From Siphonodentalium dalli (taxonomy: Eukaryota > Mollusca > Scaphopoda > Gadilida > Siphonodentaliidae), in NCBI GenBank assembly GCA_032622095.1, contig CP136066.1, positions 228,350,961-228,414,960 of the forward strand: a stretch of 64,000 nucleotides of DNA, read 5' to 3'. Position 1 is the first letter of the stretch; each line of letters begins with the position of its first letter. The translations under genes were made by a program, and so were the position numbers. The notes under the pieces were generated by a model. It saw only the letters and a list, made by a program, of their open reading frames with translations. It had not been told where the DNA came from and did no database searches. This document shows, piece by piece, positions 33,300-43,369 of this stretch.

Positions 33300-33550
33300 C
33301 TTTCCATAAAAAAAAACATCCATTACCCTGCAGGGAGCCCCAAACATATATAGAAGCATATAGAAGAGTGTCGTCTGCTCATGTTTGTCTGGGGCTCTGT
33401 ATGGGTGAAATTATAAACTTGTTAAAGAATACAAGAAAAAATTATTAAAATTGTAAAAAATTGTTAGGCCAATCCATTCTCTTATATATGTGAGGCGACC
33501 TATGGTCGACTCGCATATTTAAGAGTATGCATTGGCACAGGGCTCTTAGA
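33300..33550. mobile_element. Family-A' internal fragment
   Basis: Contains CATTACCCTGCAGGGAGCCC, GTGTCGTCTGCTCATGTTTG and one decayed ~68-bp hairpin (33469-33540). The GTGACCCGCC ends are missing. Confidence 0.7.
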
Positions 33551-33653
33551 GCTCTTTCCATCAATTTATCACATTATTATAATCAATAAATTTGAAAAAT
33601 GATCAAGGAAATATGGGTTGATACAAAAATCGGACTTGGCACTGAAAGGGTCA

Positions 33654-33990
33654 AAGACATATTATGAACTTGTTCGGTGCGTGAAATTGATAAGTTAGTA
33701 CTTAGGCGCTATGCCAACCTGGGGAATGTAGCATTCTACTAACATCGCAAAGAAATCAACCATTGCACTCCATAGAAAACATCGTCTGAACCACTCCCAA
33801 TTGTAAATATTTACATCTCGATTCGGGACGCAACTATCGGCGATAATCTAACACAATTGATTTCGTCATCGAGTCATTGCATTTAATTAATATATAAGAA
33901 TGACGGCGTGTATCGTTAATTTGGAATAATATTCGTAACAAATAACTACTTTGAGCAAGATTATTCTCAATTACAATTTGATCACTCTAC
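33654..33990. repeat. Repeat H, copy 1
   Basis: AAAGACATATTATGAACTTG, then CAACCTGGGGAATGTAGCAT, TTGTAAATATTTACATCTCG and TAACTACTTTGAGCAAGATT. Copy 2 is inverted at 50290-50699; copy 3 is at 63366-63690. Its left edge abuts a family-E right end (CTGAAAGGGTCAA). Confidence 0.85.
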
Positions 33991-34091
33991 CGGAGTGTTT
34001 CACATCACTTTAAAGACTGCGCGCTCACATGCTTTTCAAATTATTTTGGCCTGAGAATGGGGAAATTGACTATTGCATAATACATACTATA

Positions 34092-34302
34092 TACAGTAAT
34101 GCCCTAAAATATATCGACTCCTTAAACACAGCAGAATTATGGGTAATTTTTCAGGATTTAGTTGGCATGTTGCCATTCATCAGAAAGCTCTCAGCGAGAG
34201 CTTTCCGATGAATGGCAACAAGCCATATTTCCGACTAAATCCTGAAAAATTACCCATAATTCTGCTGTTGTTAAGGAGTCGATTATTTAGGGCATTACTG
34301 TA
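34092..34302. mobile_element. Family-B foldback MITE
   Basis: TA-flanked ~207-bp palindrome, nearly complete. Confidence 0.9.
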
Positions 34303-34324
34303 CCTCTCAATACACAAATGTTAT

Positions 34325-34530
34325 ACACTGGTTACATCTATACAAATGTTATAAATCTAGCTAATGAAGAATATATACACTGGTTACATCTATATAAATG
34401 TTATAGATCTACCTAATGAAGAATATATACACTGGTTACATCTATACAAATGTTATAGATCTACCTAATGAAGAATATATACACTGGTTACATCTATACA
34501 AATGTTATAAATCTACCTAATGATAACATT
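34325..34530. repeat. 52-bp minisatellite, ~4 copies
   Basis: Unit ACTGGTTACATCTATACAAA then TGTTATAGATCTACCTAATG and AAGAATATATAC. Confidence 0.9.
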
Positions 34531-34825
34531 TACAAAAGTGTGCATCTGCGGAACATGAACTTATAAATCTACAAGATAAAATTTACCTGCAGAAAAGTTT
34601 TACGCTCTATTACACCGGAGAGTACAAGGGAAAAAAAAAAAAAATAACGATAATCTTATTAAATATATGTCTCAAAAATTCATATTTAGAACTCATTTCT
34701 TGGAATCCCATGTGACCATTGGTCATGTCGGCTGTACATAATTTCATTGGTTTGTGACGTAACAGCTCATTGCAAGGCAGATTCCAGTCTCTTTAAAGTG
34801 CTAATAACAAATACAAACACAGCTT

Positions 34826-35042
34826 TAAAGTAATGCCCAAAATAATTGACGCCTTAACCGCAGCAAAATAATGGGTAACTTTTCAGGATTTAGTCGGAAA
34901 TATGGCTTGTTGCCATTTATCGGAAAGCTCTCAGTGAGAGTTTTCTGATGAATGGCAACAAGCCATATTTCCGACTAAATCCTGAAAAGTTACTCCTAAT
35001 TCTGATGTGGTTAAGAAGTCGATTATTTAGGGTATTACTGTA
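34826..35042. mobile_element. Family-B foldback MITE
   Basis: Left end decayed (TAAAGTAATGCCCAAAATAA), right end GGGTATTACTGTA; both arms present. Confidence 0.85.
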
Positions 35043-35107
35043 TATTTAAAATGCGAGATGTCAATGTGTTGACAAATTTTCCACTCGTAGCAAAACACTA
35101 CAATTGT

Positions 35108-35532
35108 TATACAGAAATAAGCCTGAGTTTAGTGTGCCTGTCATTTGTAGAATGAGGTCCCCAGAGGGTAAATTTAGTAACTACCCCACTATGCGGGATA
35201 GCATCACTAAATTCACCCTCTAGGGACCTCATTCTGCTTAAGCCTCATCTTCTCTGGAAAGTTTCTTTATTATCAAATTTCTATAGAAACGTCTTCACAT
35301 AGATTCTATTTCTTTTTTAGTTTAGTTTCTCTATATCCCCAAATTGGCAGACGACACATTGTATGATCGAGGTTCCCAATGGGTTTACATCACAATATTC
35401 ACCAATCTGAGTCTATGTCTCTCATATTGGATGAGGCCATGCAGAATGAGGTCCCCAGAGGGTCAATTTGGTGATGCCAGCCTGCTATGCAGGATAGCAT
35501 CATTAAATTCACCCTCTGGGGACCTCATGATA
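35108..35532. mobile_element. Family-C MITE
   Basis: AGTTTAGTGTGCCTGTCATT at the left; both GAGGTCCCCAGAGGGT hairpins; the right end is cut at GGGGACCTCATGATATG. Confidence 0.85.
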
Positions 35533-35609
35533 TGATGTCGGTGGGTTCTGCTGAATTGTTATGATGCTGGTGGGACAAAATGATGCTGTTAAAAAATGTA
35601 CCATTACTA

Positions 35610-35720
35610 TGAGCTCTTTCCATCAATGTATCACATTATTATAATTAATAAATTTGAAAAATGATCAAGGAAATATGGGTTGATACAAAAATTCGGACTT
35701 GGCACTGAAAGGGTTAATAG
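35610..35720. mobile_element. Family-E right half
   Basis: GAGCTCTTTCCATCAATGTA through TTGATACAAAAA to TTGGCACTGAAAGGGTTAA, matching the right half of the full copy at 61788-61991. Confidence 0.8.
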
Positions 35721-35744
35721 AGTTAAAGGCCAGACTGCAAATAG

Positions 35745-36122
35745 CGCATCTGTCATTTTCAGAATGAGGTCCCCAGAGGGTTAATTTAGTGATGCTATCC
35801 CATACCCTCTGGGGACCTCATTCTGCTTAGGCCTCAACTGTTATGGTAGACCTAGGATCTGATTGAAGTTCCCCAGTTGAAGTTTGGTGTTGTTCACTCG
35901 ATTATGGATTTTACCTTCTGCAAATAAGGGGATATAGAATCTTCCCGACGGGATAACATAACTAAAACTATGTTAATTTGAGACTATACAAACTTCCCAG
36001 AAGATGAGACCAAAGCAGAATGAGGTCTCCAGAGGGTAAATTTGGTGATTCTAGCCCACTATGTAGGATAGCGTCACTAAATTCACCCTCTGGGGACCTC
36101 ATTCTGTAAATGACAGACACGC
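35745..36122. mobile_element. Family-C MITE
   Basis: Left hairpin shortened; right end CTGTAAATGACAGACACGC; middle with AAACTTCCCAGAAGATGAG. Confidence 0.85.
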
Positions 36123-36167
36123 TATTTGCAGGCTTGGTTAAAGGCCCAAAAATAACTCATCCCAACC

Positions 36168-36777
36168 TACAGTAATGGCCCTAAGTAATCGACTCCTTAA
36201 ACACAGCAGAATTATGGGTAATTTTTCCGGATTTAGTCGGAAATATGGCTTGTTGCCATTCATCGGAAAGCTCTCGGGAAGAGCTTTCGGATGAATGGCA
36301 ACAAGCCATATTTCCGACTAAATCCGGAAAAGTTACCCATAATTCTGCTGTGTTTAACCCTTTACCCAACAGAAGGGCCCTGTGCCAATGCATTCTCTTA
36401 TATATGCGAGTCGACCATAGGTCGCCTCGCATATATAAGAGAATGCATTGGCTTAACACATATTAAAAATGATAAAATTGTCAAAGAATGTAGAAAAATA
36501 TTATAAAAAATGTTAAAAAATGTAAGAAAAAATTATAAAATTGTTAAAGAATGTAGGCCAATGCATTCTCTTATATATGTGAGGCGACCTATGGTCGACT
36601 CGCATATATAAGAGAATGCATTGGCACAGGGCATAACTGTAACTATCACAATGTGGTCAATGAACCGGTTCCAATGATATCCATATTTGTATAGTGTTAT
36701 TGAGACAGACCGAAGATATTTTAGGCTGTTGAAGCTTTTTATGGGCATTTTTGGCAGGTTTGTTGGGTAAAGGGTTA
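36168..36777. mobile_element. Family-B MITE interrupted by family A
   Basis: The B left end and both arms run 36168-36357. A family-A element starts at its TTAA (TGTGTTTAACCCTTTACCC) and ends near 36777 in GTAAAGGGTTAT. The terminal B piece that should follow is missing, so the right side was deleted or rearranged. Confidence 0.8.
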
Positions 36778-36891
36778 TTTGAGCTTTATTACTGATTATT
36801 GTTGTTTTTATAACTAAAACTGAATACTGCGATTCTCATAAACATCTACAACATCAGAATGAATTGAATGTATGGTATATGCTATCATATG

Positions 36892-37312
36892 TGACCCGCC
36901 ATATCAAATCCAGTCGTAAGTCGGGATTATTTTTACCCTGTGCCAATGCATTATCTTATATATGCGAGTTGACCATAGGTCGCCTCGCATATATAAGAGA
37001 ATCCATTGGCCTAACAATTTTTTATCATGTTTTTTAAATAAATGTTTCTTACAATTTTTAGGACATAAAATAAAAAACATCCATTACCCTGCAGGGAGCC
37101 CCACACATATATAGAAGCATATAGAAGAGTGTCGTCTGCTCATGTTTGTCTCGGGGCTCTGTATGGGTGAAATTATAAAATTGTTAAAGAATACAAGAAC
37201 AAATTATTAAAATTGTAAAAAATTGTTAGGCCAATGCATTCTCTTATATATGCGAGGCGACCTATGGTCTCGCATATATAAGAGAATGCATTGGCACAGG
37301 GTAAAAAAATAT
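36892..37312. mobile_element. Family-A' MITE, right end truncated
   Basis: GTGACCCGCCATATCAAATC at the left, two hairpins (second shortened), ending at CACAGGGTAAAAAAAT without the mirrored GGCGGGTCAC. The middle is in reverse orientation to 18250-18698. Confidence 0.82.
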
Positions 37313-37419
37313 TCAGAAACAATTTATTGCATCATCTTCGGAAGCACCGTCATCCTACAAATGGGATCTGAATTGGAATTTTCTAGAGACGTAAATCTGA
37401 TAAGATTAGCATTGGCTTT

Positions 37420-37738
37420 TAAACCTTTCATGACAGAAGCTGCGCTGGTGCAGCATTAAAAATCCTGTACCAGTGCATTTTCATACAGATGCGAGTCTCC
37501 CATAGCCAACCTCGCATATAGAAGAGAATGCATTGGCTTACAAAGTCAAGATAAATATTATTTGGCCAATGTAATTTCTTATATATCCGAGTCACCCATA
37601 GGGAAGAGAATGCACTGGCTTACAAGGTCAATATAAATATTATTTGGCCAATTTATTTTCTTCTATATGCGAGGCTCTCATAGAGAAAATGCACAGGCTT
37701 TTCGCAAAATTTCAGGAAGCTCCAGTCATGGAAGGGTT
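37420..37738. mobile_element. Family-D MITE with triplicated core
   Basis: AAACCTTTCATGACAGAAGC to CTCCAGTCATGGAAGGGTTAA. The GGCTTACAA(A/G)GTCAA-TATAAATATTATTTGGCCAAT block occurs twice, giving an extra hairpin. Confidence 0.8.
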
Positions 37739-37820
37739 AAAAAACACTGAATATAGCTATGAGTACATCTATAGAAATAAAGGAAAACAATAAATTCTAC
37801 ACGAATTATTAAAAGTCTAA

Positions 37821-38425
37821 GGCCAAAACAAAAAAGAGTTTTGGTTCTCGGGCAATTTTTTTTTAAAATCAATGAGGGAGGGATGGTTTTATTTTTATTT
37901 TTGTCTGCACATAGTAAGCATGGACAAAGATACCTTCCTCTGTCTAGTAATAACCAGAAAAAGTAGAGGGAACTGTTATGCATATAAACTCATTTAATCT
38001 TATATAAAAATGACATTGTACTATAAGTCTATGACTGATTTTACCTAACAATATATAATGCCCCTGACATTAACTACTGTTATTGTTGTCTAAACACTGA
38101 TACCTCCCCATTCTAATATGTGATTCCGAATTTAGTTCTGTGCCTTTCAATTGTATAAAGTTACAATCAGTGTAAGTTAGTTCACAATGACTAATTGTAA
38201 GAAGAGCATGAGGGTCAGCTTATCATTTTCTTAATTGTAGTCATCTACTCATGTTGTAAGCATGCAAGTCACTTTTTAACACATTACATGTTAGAGCTCA
38301 ATGCACACTATTATTCAACACATATCTGCTGTGGACATGTTTATAAAGTCCAAAAAAAAAAAAATTGCAGCCCTTTTTATTCAATGCGGTGGGGCCGGAG
38401 AACAAAAACCTTTTTTTTTTTGGCC
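37821..38425. mobile_element. Family-G Harbinger-like element, short copy (605 bp)
   Basis: GGCCAAAACAAAAAAGAG at the left, CCTTTTTTTTTTTGGCC at the right, TAA on both sides (37818-37820, 38426-38428). Lacks the inserts seen in the two other copies. Confidence 0.85.
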
Positions 38426-38805
38426 TAAAGGAAAATAAATACTTCTCTCTTCCACTTCCACCTCTCCTCCTTCATGTCCCGCTGAAAGTAAAGTTAAATG
38501 TACAGATCATGATTCGATGTGAAAGTAAAGTCAAATGTCATGATTTTCACAGAAGTAACAGTTCCATTATTTATGAAACTTTCTCAAATTTTGATATGCG
38601 ATGTTTTCTGTAATTTGTGGAAAATTTTGTGAAAAATAAAATCATGAGGTTTTCGGTAATTTGTGGAAACATTTGTGGAAATAAAATGACATTTTCATTA
38701 ATTTCAAAAATAATGACAATAAATTTAGTAATAAATCTACAGAAAATATGAGACATGAGGAAACCACCTTCCTAGAATCCATTTAACTGAAAAAACATGA
38801 CTTGG

Positions 38806-38842
38806 CACACTTGTATTCAAATTGTTCCTGTGTATTGAATCG
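38806..38842 (-). pseudogene. Decayed copy of K3 exon 3' segment
   Basis: This stretch repeats the part of the K3 exon that encodes the Cys5-Cys6 helix (copy at 38881-38919) with several substitutions, just past the K3 donor. It ends in a run of about 14 G. It has no complete domain and no convincing donor, so I read it as a local duplication relic. Confidence 0.65.
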
Positions 38843-38875
38843 GGGGGGGGGGGGGATTTATTAATATTGACTCAC

Positions 38876-39043
38876 ATGTCTCAGCACACTTGTGTTCACA
38901 TTGTTCTTGGGTATTGAATCTATTACGATTGCCGCCACATCCTCCGTACACGAACTGTTCACATCGACTGTGCTCCTTATTATAGTACCAGCTGTGTGCA
39001 TAACCGCGACACGGGCCTGGAGATGCGCCCATGCTACATATAT
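38876..39043 (-). CDS. Kunitz domain exon K3
   Basis: A complete BPTI/Kunitz domain in a compact 168-nt phase 1-1 exon. The acceptor is CGTTTACAG and the donor GTGAGT. All six cysteines are canonical, with SWYYNKEHSRCEQFVYGGCGG in two short pieces either side of Cys3 and RNRF before Cys5. The reactive loop GPCRGYAHSW has Arg at P1 and Gly at P1', the closest in this gene to a classical trypsin/plasmin-type Kunitz loop. The exon joins the Ig exon through a TCA (Ser) codon. A decayed copy of its 3' part lies at 38806-38842, followed by a poly-G tract. Confidence 0.93.
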
Positions 39044-39107
39044 CTGTAAACGATTTTATCATAAGATATCAATTCATCGAAACAATTGGTTGTCGCTAAA
39101 TTACCTA

Positions 39108-39455
39108 TTAACCCTTTCATGAGCTGCATTAATATAGCATTAAAGATTCTGTGCCAGTGCATTCTCTTATATAAATGCGAGTCCCCCATATTTAGAGAAT
39201 GCACTGGCTTACAAGGTCAAGGTATATTGTTAGGCCAATGTATTCTCTTATATATGCGAGGCTCTCTATGGGAGAGTCAGATATATAAGACAATTCATTG
39301 GAACAGGGTTTTTGCATAATTTCAGGAAGCTCCAGTCATGGAAGGGTTAAGCTACCCTTATGGAGCCCCTCATAGACGTGAGCAGACGACAATCAGCAAT
39401 ACAAGCTGCCACCTGTATGGGGCTCCCTACAGGAAGCTCCAGTCATGGAAGGGCT
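39108..39455. mobile_element. Family-D plus family-F MITE pair
   Basis: D copy 39108-39350 (TTAACCCTTTCATGAGC to CATGGAAGGGTTAA). It shares its right TTAA with an F unit, GCTACCCTTATGGAGCCCCT to GTCATGGAAGGGCTAA. Confidence 0.85.
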
Positions 39456-40209
39456 AAGGTTGTACATCAATAAACATAATCGGTGTCATCACTTTCGTGA
39501 GCGAATTAGTTTCCAGCCGCCAAGATGCCTGCCTTGTTGATTTCAAATGATTGACCTAAGAAAGTAATGAAAATGAAGTTTCTATGCAACGATTGATAGG
39601 TGTATCCATTGCCTGCATGCGGGATAGTGGTTTAGGTAGAGAGTTCAGACAATGTAACGTCATATGTAACCGGCGAATACCGGAAAATAACGAAAATGTT
39701 GCTTTTAAACTTAAATTTTCTTGGAAAAATGTTTTTTTTCATAAAAACTGAAGAAATATTCTGAATCTTCAGAATAATAACTGTGTATTGAACTATTTTT
39801 CTCCAATATTGAACACACGTATCCATTATTTTAATGATGTTCATTGAATTCCGATCGATTTCCGCTGTGATTGACCTTCCAAATATAGAAACATATTTTG
39901 GGGAAATCCCAAAGATTAATTTTACGAGTGCCGTCTCTAGAGTCCCATCCCACAGTTTGATTGATCAATAAAAGTTCGAAAACAATTTGAAAAACACTAC
40001 AAACTATCTTGAAAATAAAAATTTGGCACCCGGAATATGAATATTGAGTGGATTTCCTATCTAAAGGTATTCATCTTATTCCTTTCCGTAAATGGTGAGT
40101 CAATCGGCCAACTTTTTCTATGTGCCCATTCTCGCATTTTCGTGGCAATTTAGGGCTGACCCTCACATCTCGTGGTATTTCCAGTAACCCTTGAATATTC
40201 TGCATTTAC

Positions 40210-41150
40210 CTACACACACACCATCACAGTCTTCCTTAAAATAAAATCTGTTGGCATTTCCACAAGGAGCGTAGGAAGCTATAATTATTGGGGGGGTATG
40301 GGCGTAGGAAAGTCGAATATGAGGGGCCATATTCGATCCCAGGAAATTTTTTCTGAATTTAAAACCCTCAGATCGCATTTCGTTGCATCTGTGACAGCAA
40401 TTACGTTAAATAACCCATTGAGGGAAAATATGGTATTCTAGTTTTTCACCTGTTGTACAAAATAGTATGGAGATCATTTTTGACTCATAGCGTGTGTGTA
40501 CAAATGGAGCAGTCTTCCACGAAAACATGACATATATGTTTATACTTACATAATTATATATTCACATTCTCAGCTTTCCCAGCCTAATCCATAGTAGTAG
40601 AGCATGTAAGTGAAAGATGGCCTCGATAAAGCAGGCAGATTCGCCATTTAAGCAGTGCTAAAGTACTAGCTGTGATGAAGCGTAGCTTACCTTCGATGGT
40701 CTGCATGGTTTCCGTATTTACTCTTCAAATAATTTTATATTGAATTCATCTTGGTGTTGATTTAGTTTTGGAGCTTTGGACAAATTAGATACCGTTTGTG
40801 GGATAACACAATGATTTCTGAGAGAGTACTAACAAGAAGGCTTATAAGGAGCAAAGGCCGGTGGATAGCACCATACGGGGAGTTATAATATATTACCCGA
40901 TATCATTAACATAAATGTTTGTACTTGTATGATAACACAAACCAGTGGTATAGAGTATACTATATATTTTATGTCAAACTGTGCGGGCGGAGAATGTGAT
41001 TGATTAAGTTGAATAAATAAGAAATACAGTTTAAGTGTTGACCATTTTCTGGAAATTTTTGGGGGGGTATTTACCCCCCTTACCCCCGGTTCCTACGCCC
41101 CTGATTTCCACCGCAGCATGCGAACTCAAACTCTTCACACGTATCGTCCA
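40210..41150 (-). pseudogene. Half-Kunitz relic alpha, split by a hAT-like insertion
   Basis: A second partial copy of the K2 exon 3' half. Coding-like pieces lie at 41104-41150 (CEEFEFACCGGN) and 40210-40263 (ANRFYFKEDCDGVCV, then donor GTAAAT). An 840-bp element with hAT-like ends separates them at the Gly-Asn-Ala codons. Removing the element and one copy of the 8-bp ATTTCCAC duplication restores continuity with relic beta. The Gly-to-Cys change before Cys4 is shared with relic beta, so the two relics are closer to each other than to K2. Confidence 0.8.
40264..41103. mobile_element. hAT-like non-autonomous element, ~840 bp
   Basis: Flanked by a perfect 8-bp duplication, ATTTCCAC, at 40256-40263 and 41104-41111. 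The ends are short inverted repeats: left AAGGAGCGTAGGAAGC, right complement CAGGGGCGTAGGAACC. An 8-bp target duplication with CAGGGGCG-type ends is characteristic of the hAT superfamily. No transposase-like reading frame is seen inside. G-runs lie near both ends (around 40290 and 41062). Confidence 0.8.
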
Positions 41151-41214
41151 TTGACCTAAACACATCAAATCTGTTGTCATTTTTTCTTTTATAGCCTTCC
41201 TTGTAAGAACTTAC

Positions 41215-41312
41215 CTACAAACACACCATCACAGCCTTCCTTCGAATCGAATCTGTTGGCATTTCCACCGCAGCATGCGAAATCAAACTCTTCACACGTA
41301 TCGTATCGTCCA
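41215..41312 (-). pseudogene. Half-Kunitz relic beta (copy of K2 exon 3' half)
   Basis: A close copy of the 3' half of the K2 exon, from the third cysteine region (CEEF) to the GTAAGT donor. The N-terminal half with Cys1 and Cys2 is missing. The residue before Cys4 is Cys instead of Gly (FACCGGNANRF) and the final C-x3-C reads C-DGV-F. It belongs to a local tandem duplication with a period of about 155-165 bp that also copies flanking intron. It cannot encode a folded Kunitz domain alone. Confidence 0.8.
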
Positions 41313-41377
41313 CTCACCTACACACATCAAATTTATTGGCATTTTTTGTTTTCTCAGCCTTCCTTGTAAGAACTTAC

Positions 41378-41566
41378 CTACACACACACCGTCACAGCCT
41401 TCCTTCGTATCGAATCTGTTGGCATTTCCACCGCAGCCTGCGAAATTGAACTCTTCACACGTATCATCCACTTTGTTGTAGTACCATTTCTTCTCAGATT
41501 TATCAGTGGAAAAAAACCAACCTGTCTTCTCACATTTACCAACATCATTTGGCATATCACATGCAT
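41378..41566 (-). CDS. Kunitz domain exon K2, with extended Cys2-Cys3 segment
   Basis: BPTI/Kunitz domain in a phase 1-1 exon of 189 nt. The acceptor reads CTGTTTAG and the donor GTAAGT. Cysteines 3 to 6 are canonical (FNFAGCGGNANRF, then C-DGV-C), but the Cys2-Cys3 segment has 24 residues instead of 15 because of an insert around GWFFSTDKSEKK. The P1 position is Glu (GKCEKTG), which is not a classical inhibitory residue, so this domain may bind without inhibiting, or be structural. Two partial copies of its 3' half lie just downstream on the minus strand. Confidence 0.9.
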   Translation of the reverse strand: MHVICQMMLVNVRRQVGFFPLINLRRNGTTTKWMIRVKSSISQAAVEMPTDSIRRKAVTVCV

Positions 41567-42358
41567 CTAAACAGAAAAGATAATCTCATTAATCACAGAT
41601 AACCATTTTATCTTACAATTTACAGTAATGCTCTAAGTAAACGACTTCTTAACCACAGCAGAATTATGGGTAACTTTTCAGGATTTAGTTGGAAATATGG
41701 CTTGTTGCCATTCATAGGAAAGCTCTCGCCAAGACCATGTGAAATGTCCAATTCCGATCTTGTATCCTGCATGGTAATAAGTTGTATCCCAGACGGCAGC
41801 AGTGACTGCACATGTCTTGTGGAGAGACTCACTTCATTTGTGAACAAAATATGATTAATTGGCATCAATAGGCCTATTATTTTCACACATATGTAAACTT
41901 AAGCTTACTGTATACAGCCGTCAGTAAGCACATCCCTGAGGATAAGCAAAGTCTGTTTTTGCATCCATCCTGGGTGGTCCTCTAAGATAAGCCCCTCCCA
42001 TTTATAGAACTTAGAGGGCGAGTATACATTAATGTCAGGTTATCTCTCAATGAAGATGACATAAATTCATGTACAAAAATAGCATTTCTCTAATTAATTT
42101 CCATCACAAATTCGTTAATACTATACCTGATCCATTGTGTTTCACAAAATGCTGTATTGCAATATAATAAATAATATGATTAAATAAAATAATATACATC
42201 ATTATTCATTAAACACCCAACATTAGATTTAATAGCACTATGAATGCAAACTGAGATTTTGAATGTGGGGGTCCTCGAAGATAAGCCCCGAGTCCCATGT
42301 TTTTGTATAAAAAATTCACGGGCCCCTGGGCTTACTGATGGGTGTACACAGTACTCAC
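41567..42358. other. Short intron between K1 and K2
   Basis: Holds a left half of family B (41621-41736). The remainder has no recognised feature. Confidence 0.6.
41621..41736. mobile_element. Family-B MITE, left half only
   Basis: TACAGTAATGCTCTAAGTAA through the arm to GGAAAGCTCTCGCCAAGA, then unrelated sequence. Confidence 0.8.
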
Positions 42359-42544
42359 CGATGGCTTGTGGTCGACACGTCGTCATGCATTCCTCACTCG
42401 TCTCAAAATTATTTTCGTTAGCATCGCATCCACCGTATGTAAATTCGTCACACTCCTCTGTTTCAGGGTTGAACCAGAATCGAGGGAGGGACATTCGACA
42501 TCTGCCAACGACTTTCCTCATTTTACATTGTTCAGTTTCCTCAT
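42359..42544 (-). CDS. Kunitz domain exon K1 (most N-terminal exon in window)
   Basis: A single BPTI/Kunitz domain. The exon follows an acceptor reading TATTGCAG and ends at a GTGAGT donor; phase 1 in and out, 186 nt. The six cysteines have canonical spacing (8-15-7-12-3 residues between). The core FTYGGCDANENNF matches the Kunitz signature. The reactive loop is GRCRMSLPRFW, so P1 is Arg, which predicts trypsin-like specificity. An acidic EETEQ run precedes Cys1. On joining, the last base plus the K2 exon encodes D-A-C. No further domain exon is seen upstream in the remaining 21 kb, so a long upstream intron or the 5' flank starts here. Confidence 0.92.
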
Positions 42545-42629
42545 CTGCAATAGAAGTGTTTCATAAAGTTTAATATATAGATATAATACTAGCTGAGGTG
42601 CCCGACTTCGAGTGGGCTATTTAGGGATT

Positions 42630-42850
42630 GGATACACTATTGTTCGATTTGTCCAGAAACATGCCTATATGAGCATAAATGAGCAAGGTCAAGGACACGG
42701 TTGCACGTGAAATTGGACCCGCCCATATTGTTCCCGGGATCAAAGTAGGTCCACAAACTAAATTTGAGTCGGATTGGTCGAGGTCGAGAAACATGACTAT
42801 ATGAACATATATGAGCGAAGTCAAGGTCAAGGACAAGGTCACATGTGAAA
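42630..42850. repeat. GAGCAAGGTCAAGGAC-type tandem repeat
   Basis: Two ~115-bp copies share GTCCAGAAACATGCCTATAT or GAGAAACATGACTATATGAA, then AAGGTCAAGGACA and ACGTGAAATT. Confidence 0.65.
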
Positions 42851-42884
42851 TTCCTTGCTAGATTGAATTACAATGGAGGTAAAC

Positions 42885-42988
42885 GTACCCTGTTTCGTTG
42901 TACAGGGATTCGAGCATGAAAAGCAAGCCGGCTCATTCACAAACTGTTTTCATGCTCGAATCCCAGAATGTACAACGAAACAGGGTAC
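42885..42988. repeat. ~104-bp palindrome
   Basis: GTACCCTGTTTCGTTGTACA pairs with TGTACAACGAAACAGGGTAC; arms continue through GGGATTCGAGCATGAAAA to a ~20-base loop. Confidence 0.9.
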
Positions 42989-43369
42989 ATTATTTATCTC
43001 CTAAGTCTCCTCATAGAAGTGTTGGAGTCTGCAAATAGTCTGTCTGTCAATTACCGTCTCCATAATGTTGAGAATCTTGAAGCAGTATTGAACTCAATTA
43101 AATCATGCCATTTAAGCCTTTTACTGGTTCAGATCATGTACTTTTTATGGCAGTTATTCATTTCCACTCAATTTGTATACTTGCTGTGAATGGTCTTCCC
43201 AAATTTCCTTCTAAGACTGATTAAAGTCATCTTTTTGACCTTTTTATTGTTATATAATAGCAACCACCATGGGTGCTTATACCCAAGGCAGGTGAATGAC
43301 GTCATATAATTTTTTCTATATCCATCGGTGATTTTTCAAGATAGCGGGTATAGATTTTGGAGAAATTGT

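Larger units (their letters stand above)
31513..38875. other. Intron between K3 and Ig (7.4 kb), repeats only
   Basis: No supported exon. It holds family-B copies (31579-31746, 34092-34302, 34826-35042, 36168-36356), family A (31908-32307, 36354-36777), A' (36892-37312), C (35108-35532, 35745-36122), D (about 37420-37738), G (37821-38425), repeat H (33654-33990) and a 52-bp minisatellite (34325-34530). A cysteine-containing frame at 32315-32449 was considered and not accepted. Confidence 0.6.
1771..42544 (-). other. Papilin-like multi-Kunitz gene (13 exons seen, both ends outside window)
   Basis: Seen: thirteen minus-strand exons, each with AG acceptor and GT donor, join with compatible phases into 752 uninterrupted codons. 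The order is K1, K2, K3, Ig, three papilin cassettes, K4, K5-K6, K7, linker, K8, K9. Most junctions fall just before the first cysteine of a domain and create D-x-C, A-x-C or similar, as expected of phase-1 domain shuffling. Known: Kunitz arrays plus Ig plus the CxxSxYGCCxD...TAAxGPNxxGC motif are typical of papilin/lacunin-type secreted matrix proteins. Inferred: the product is an extracellular, disulphide-rich protein of matrix or shell tissue with protease-inhibitor activity in some domains. No signal peptide, TSP1 or PLAC domain is visible, so the first and last exons lie beyond the window. An ordinary secreted multi-Kunitz inhibitor is the main alternative. Confidence 0.85.
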
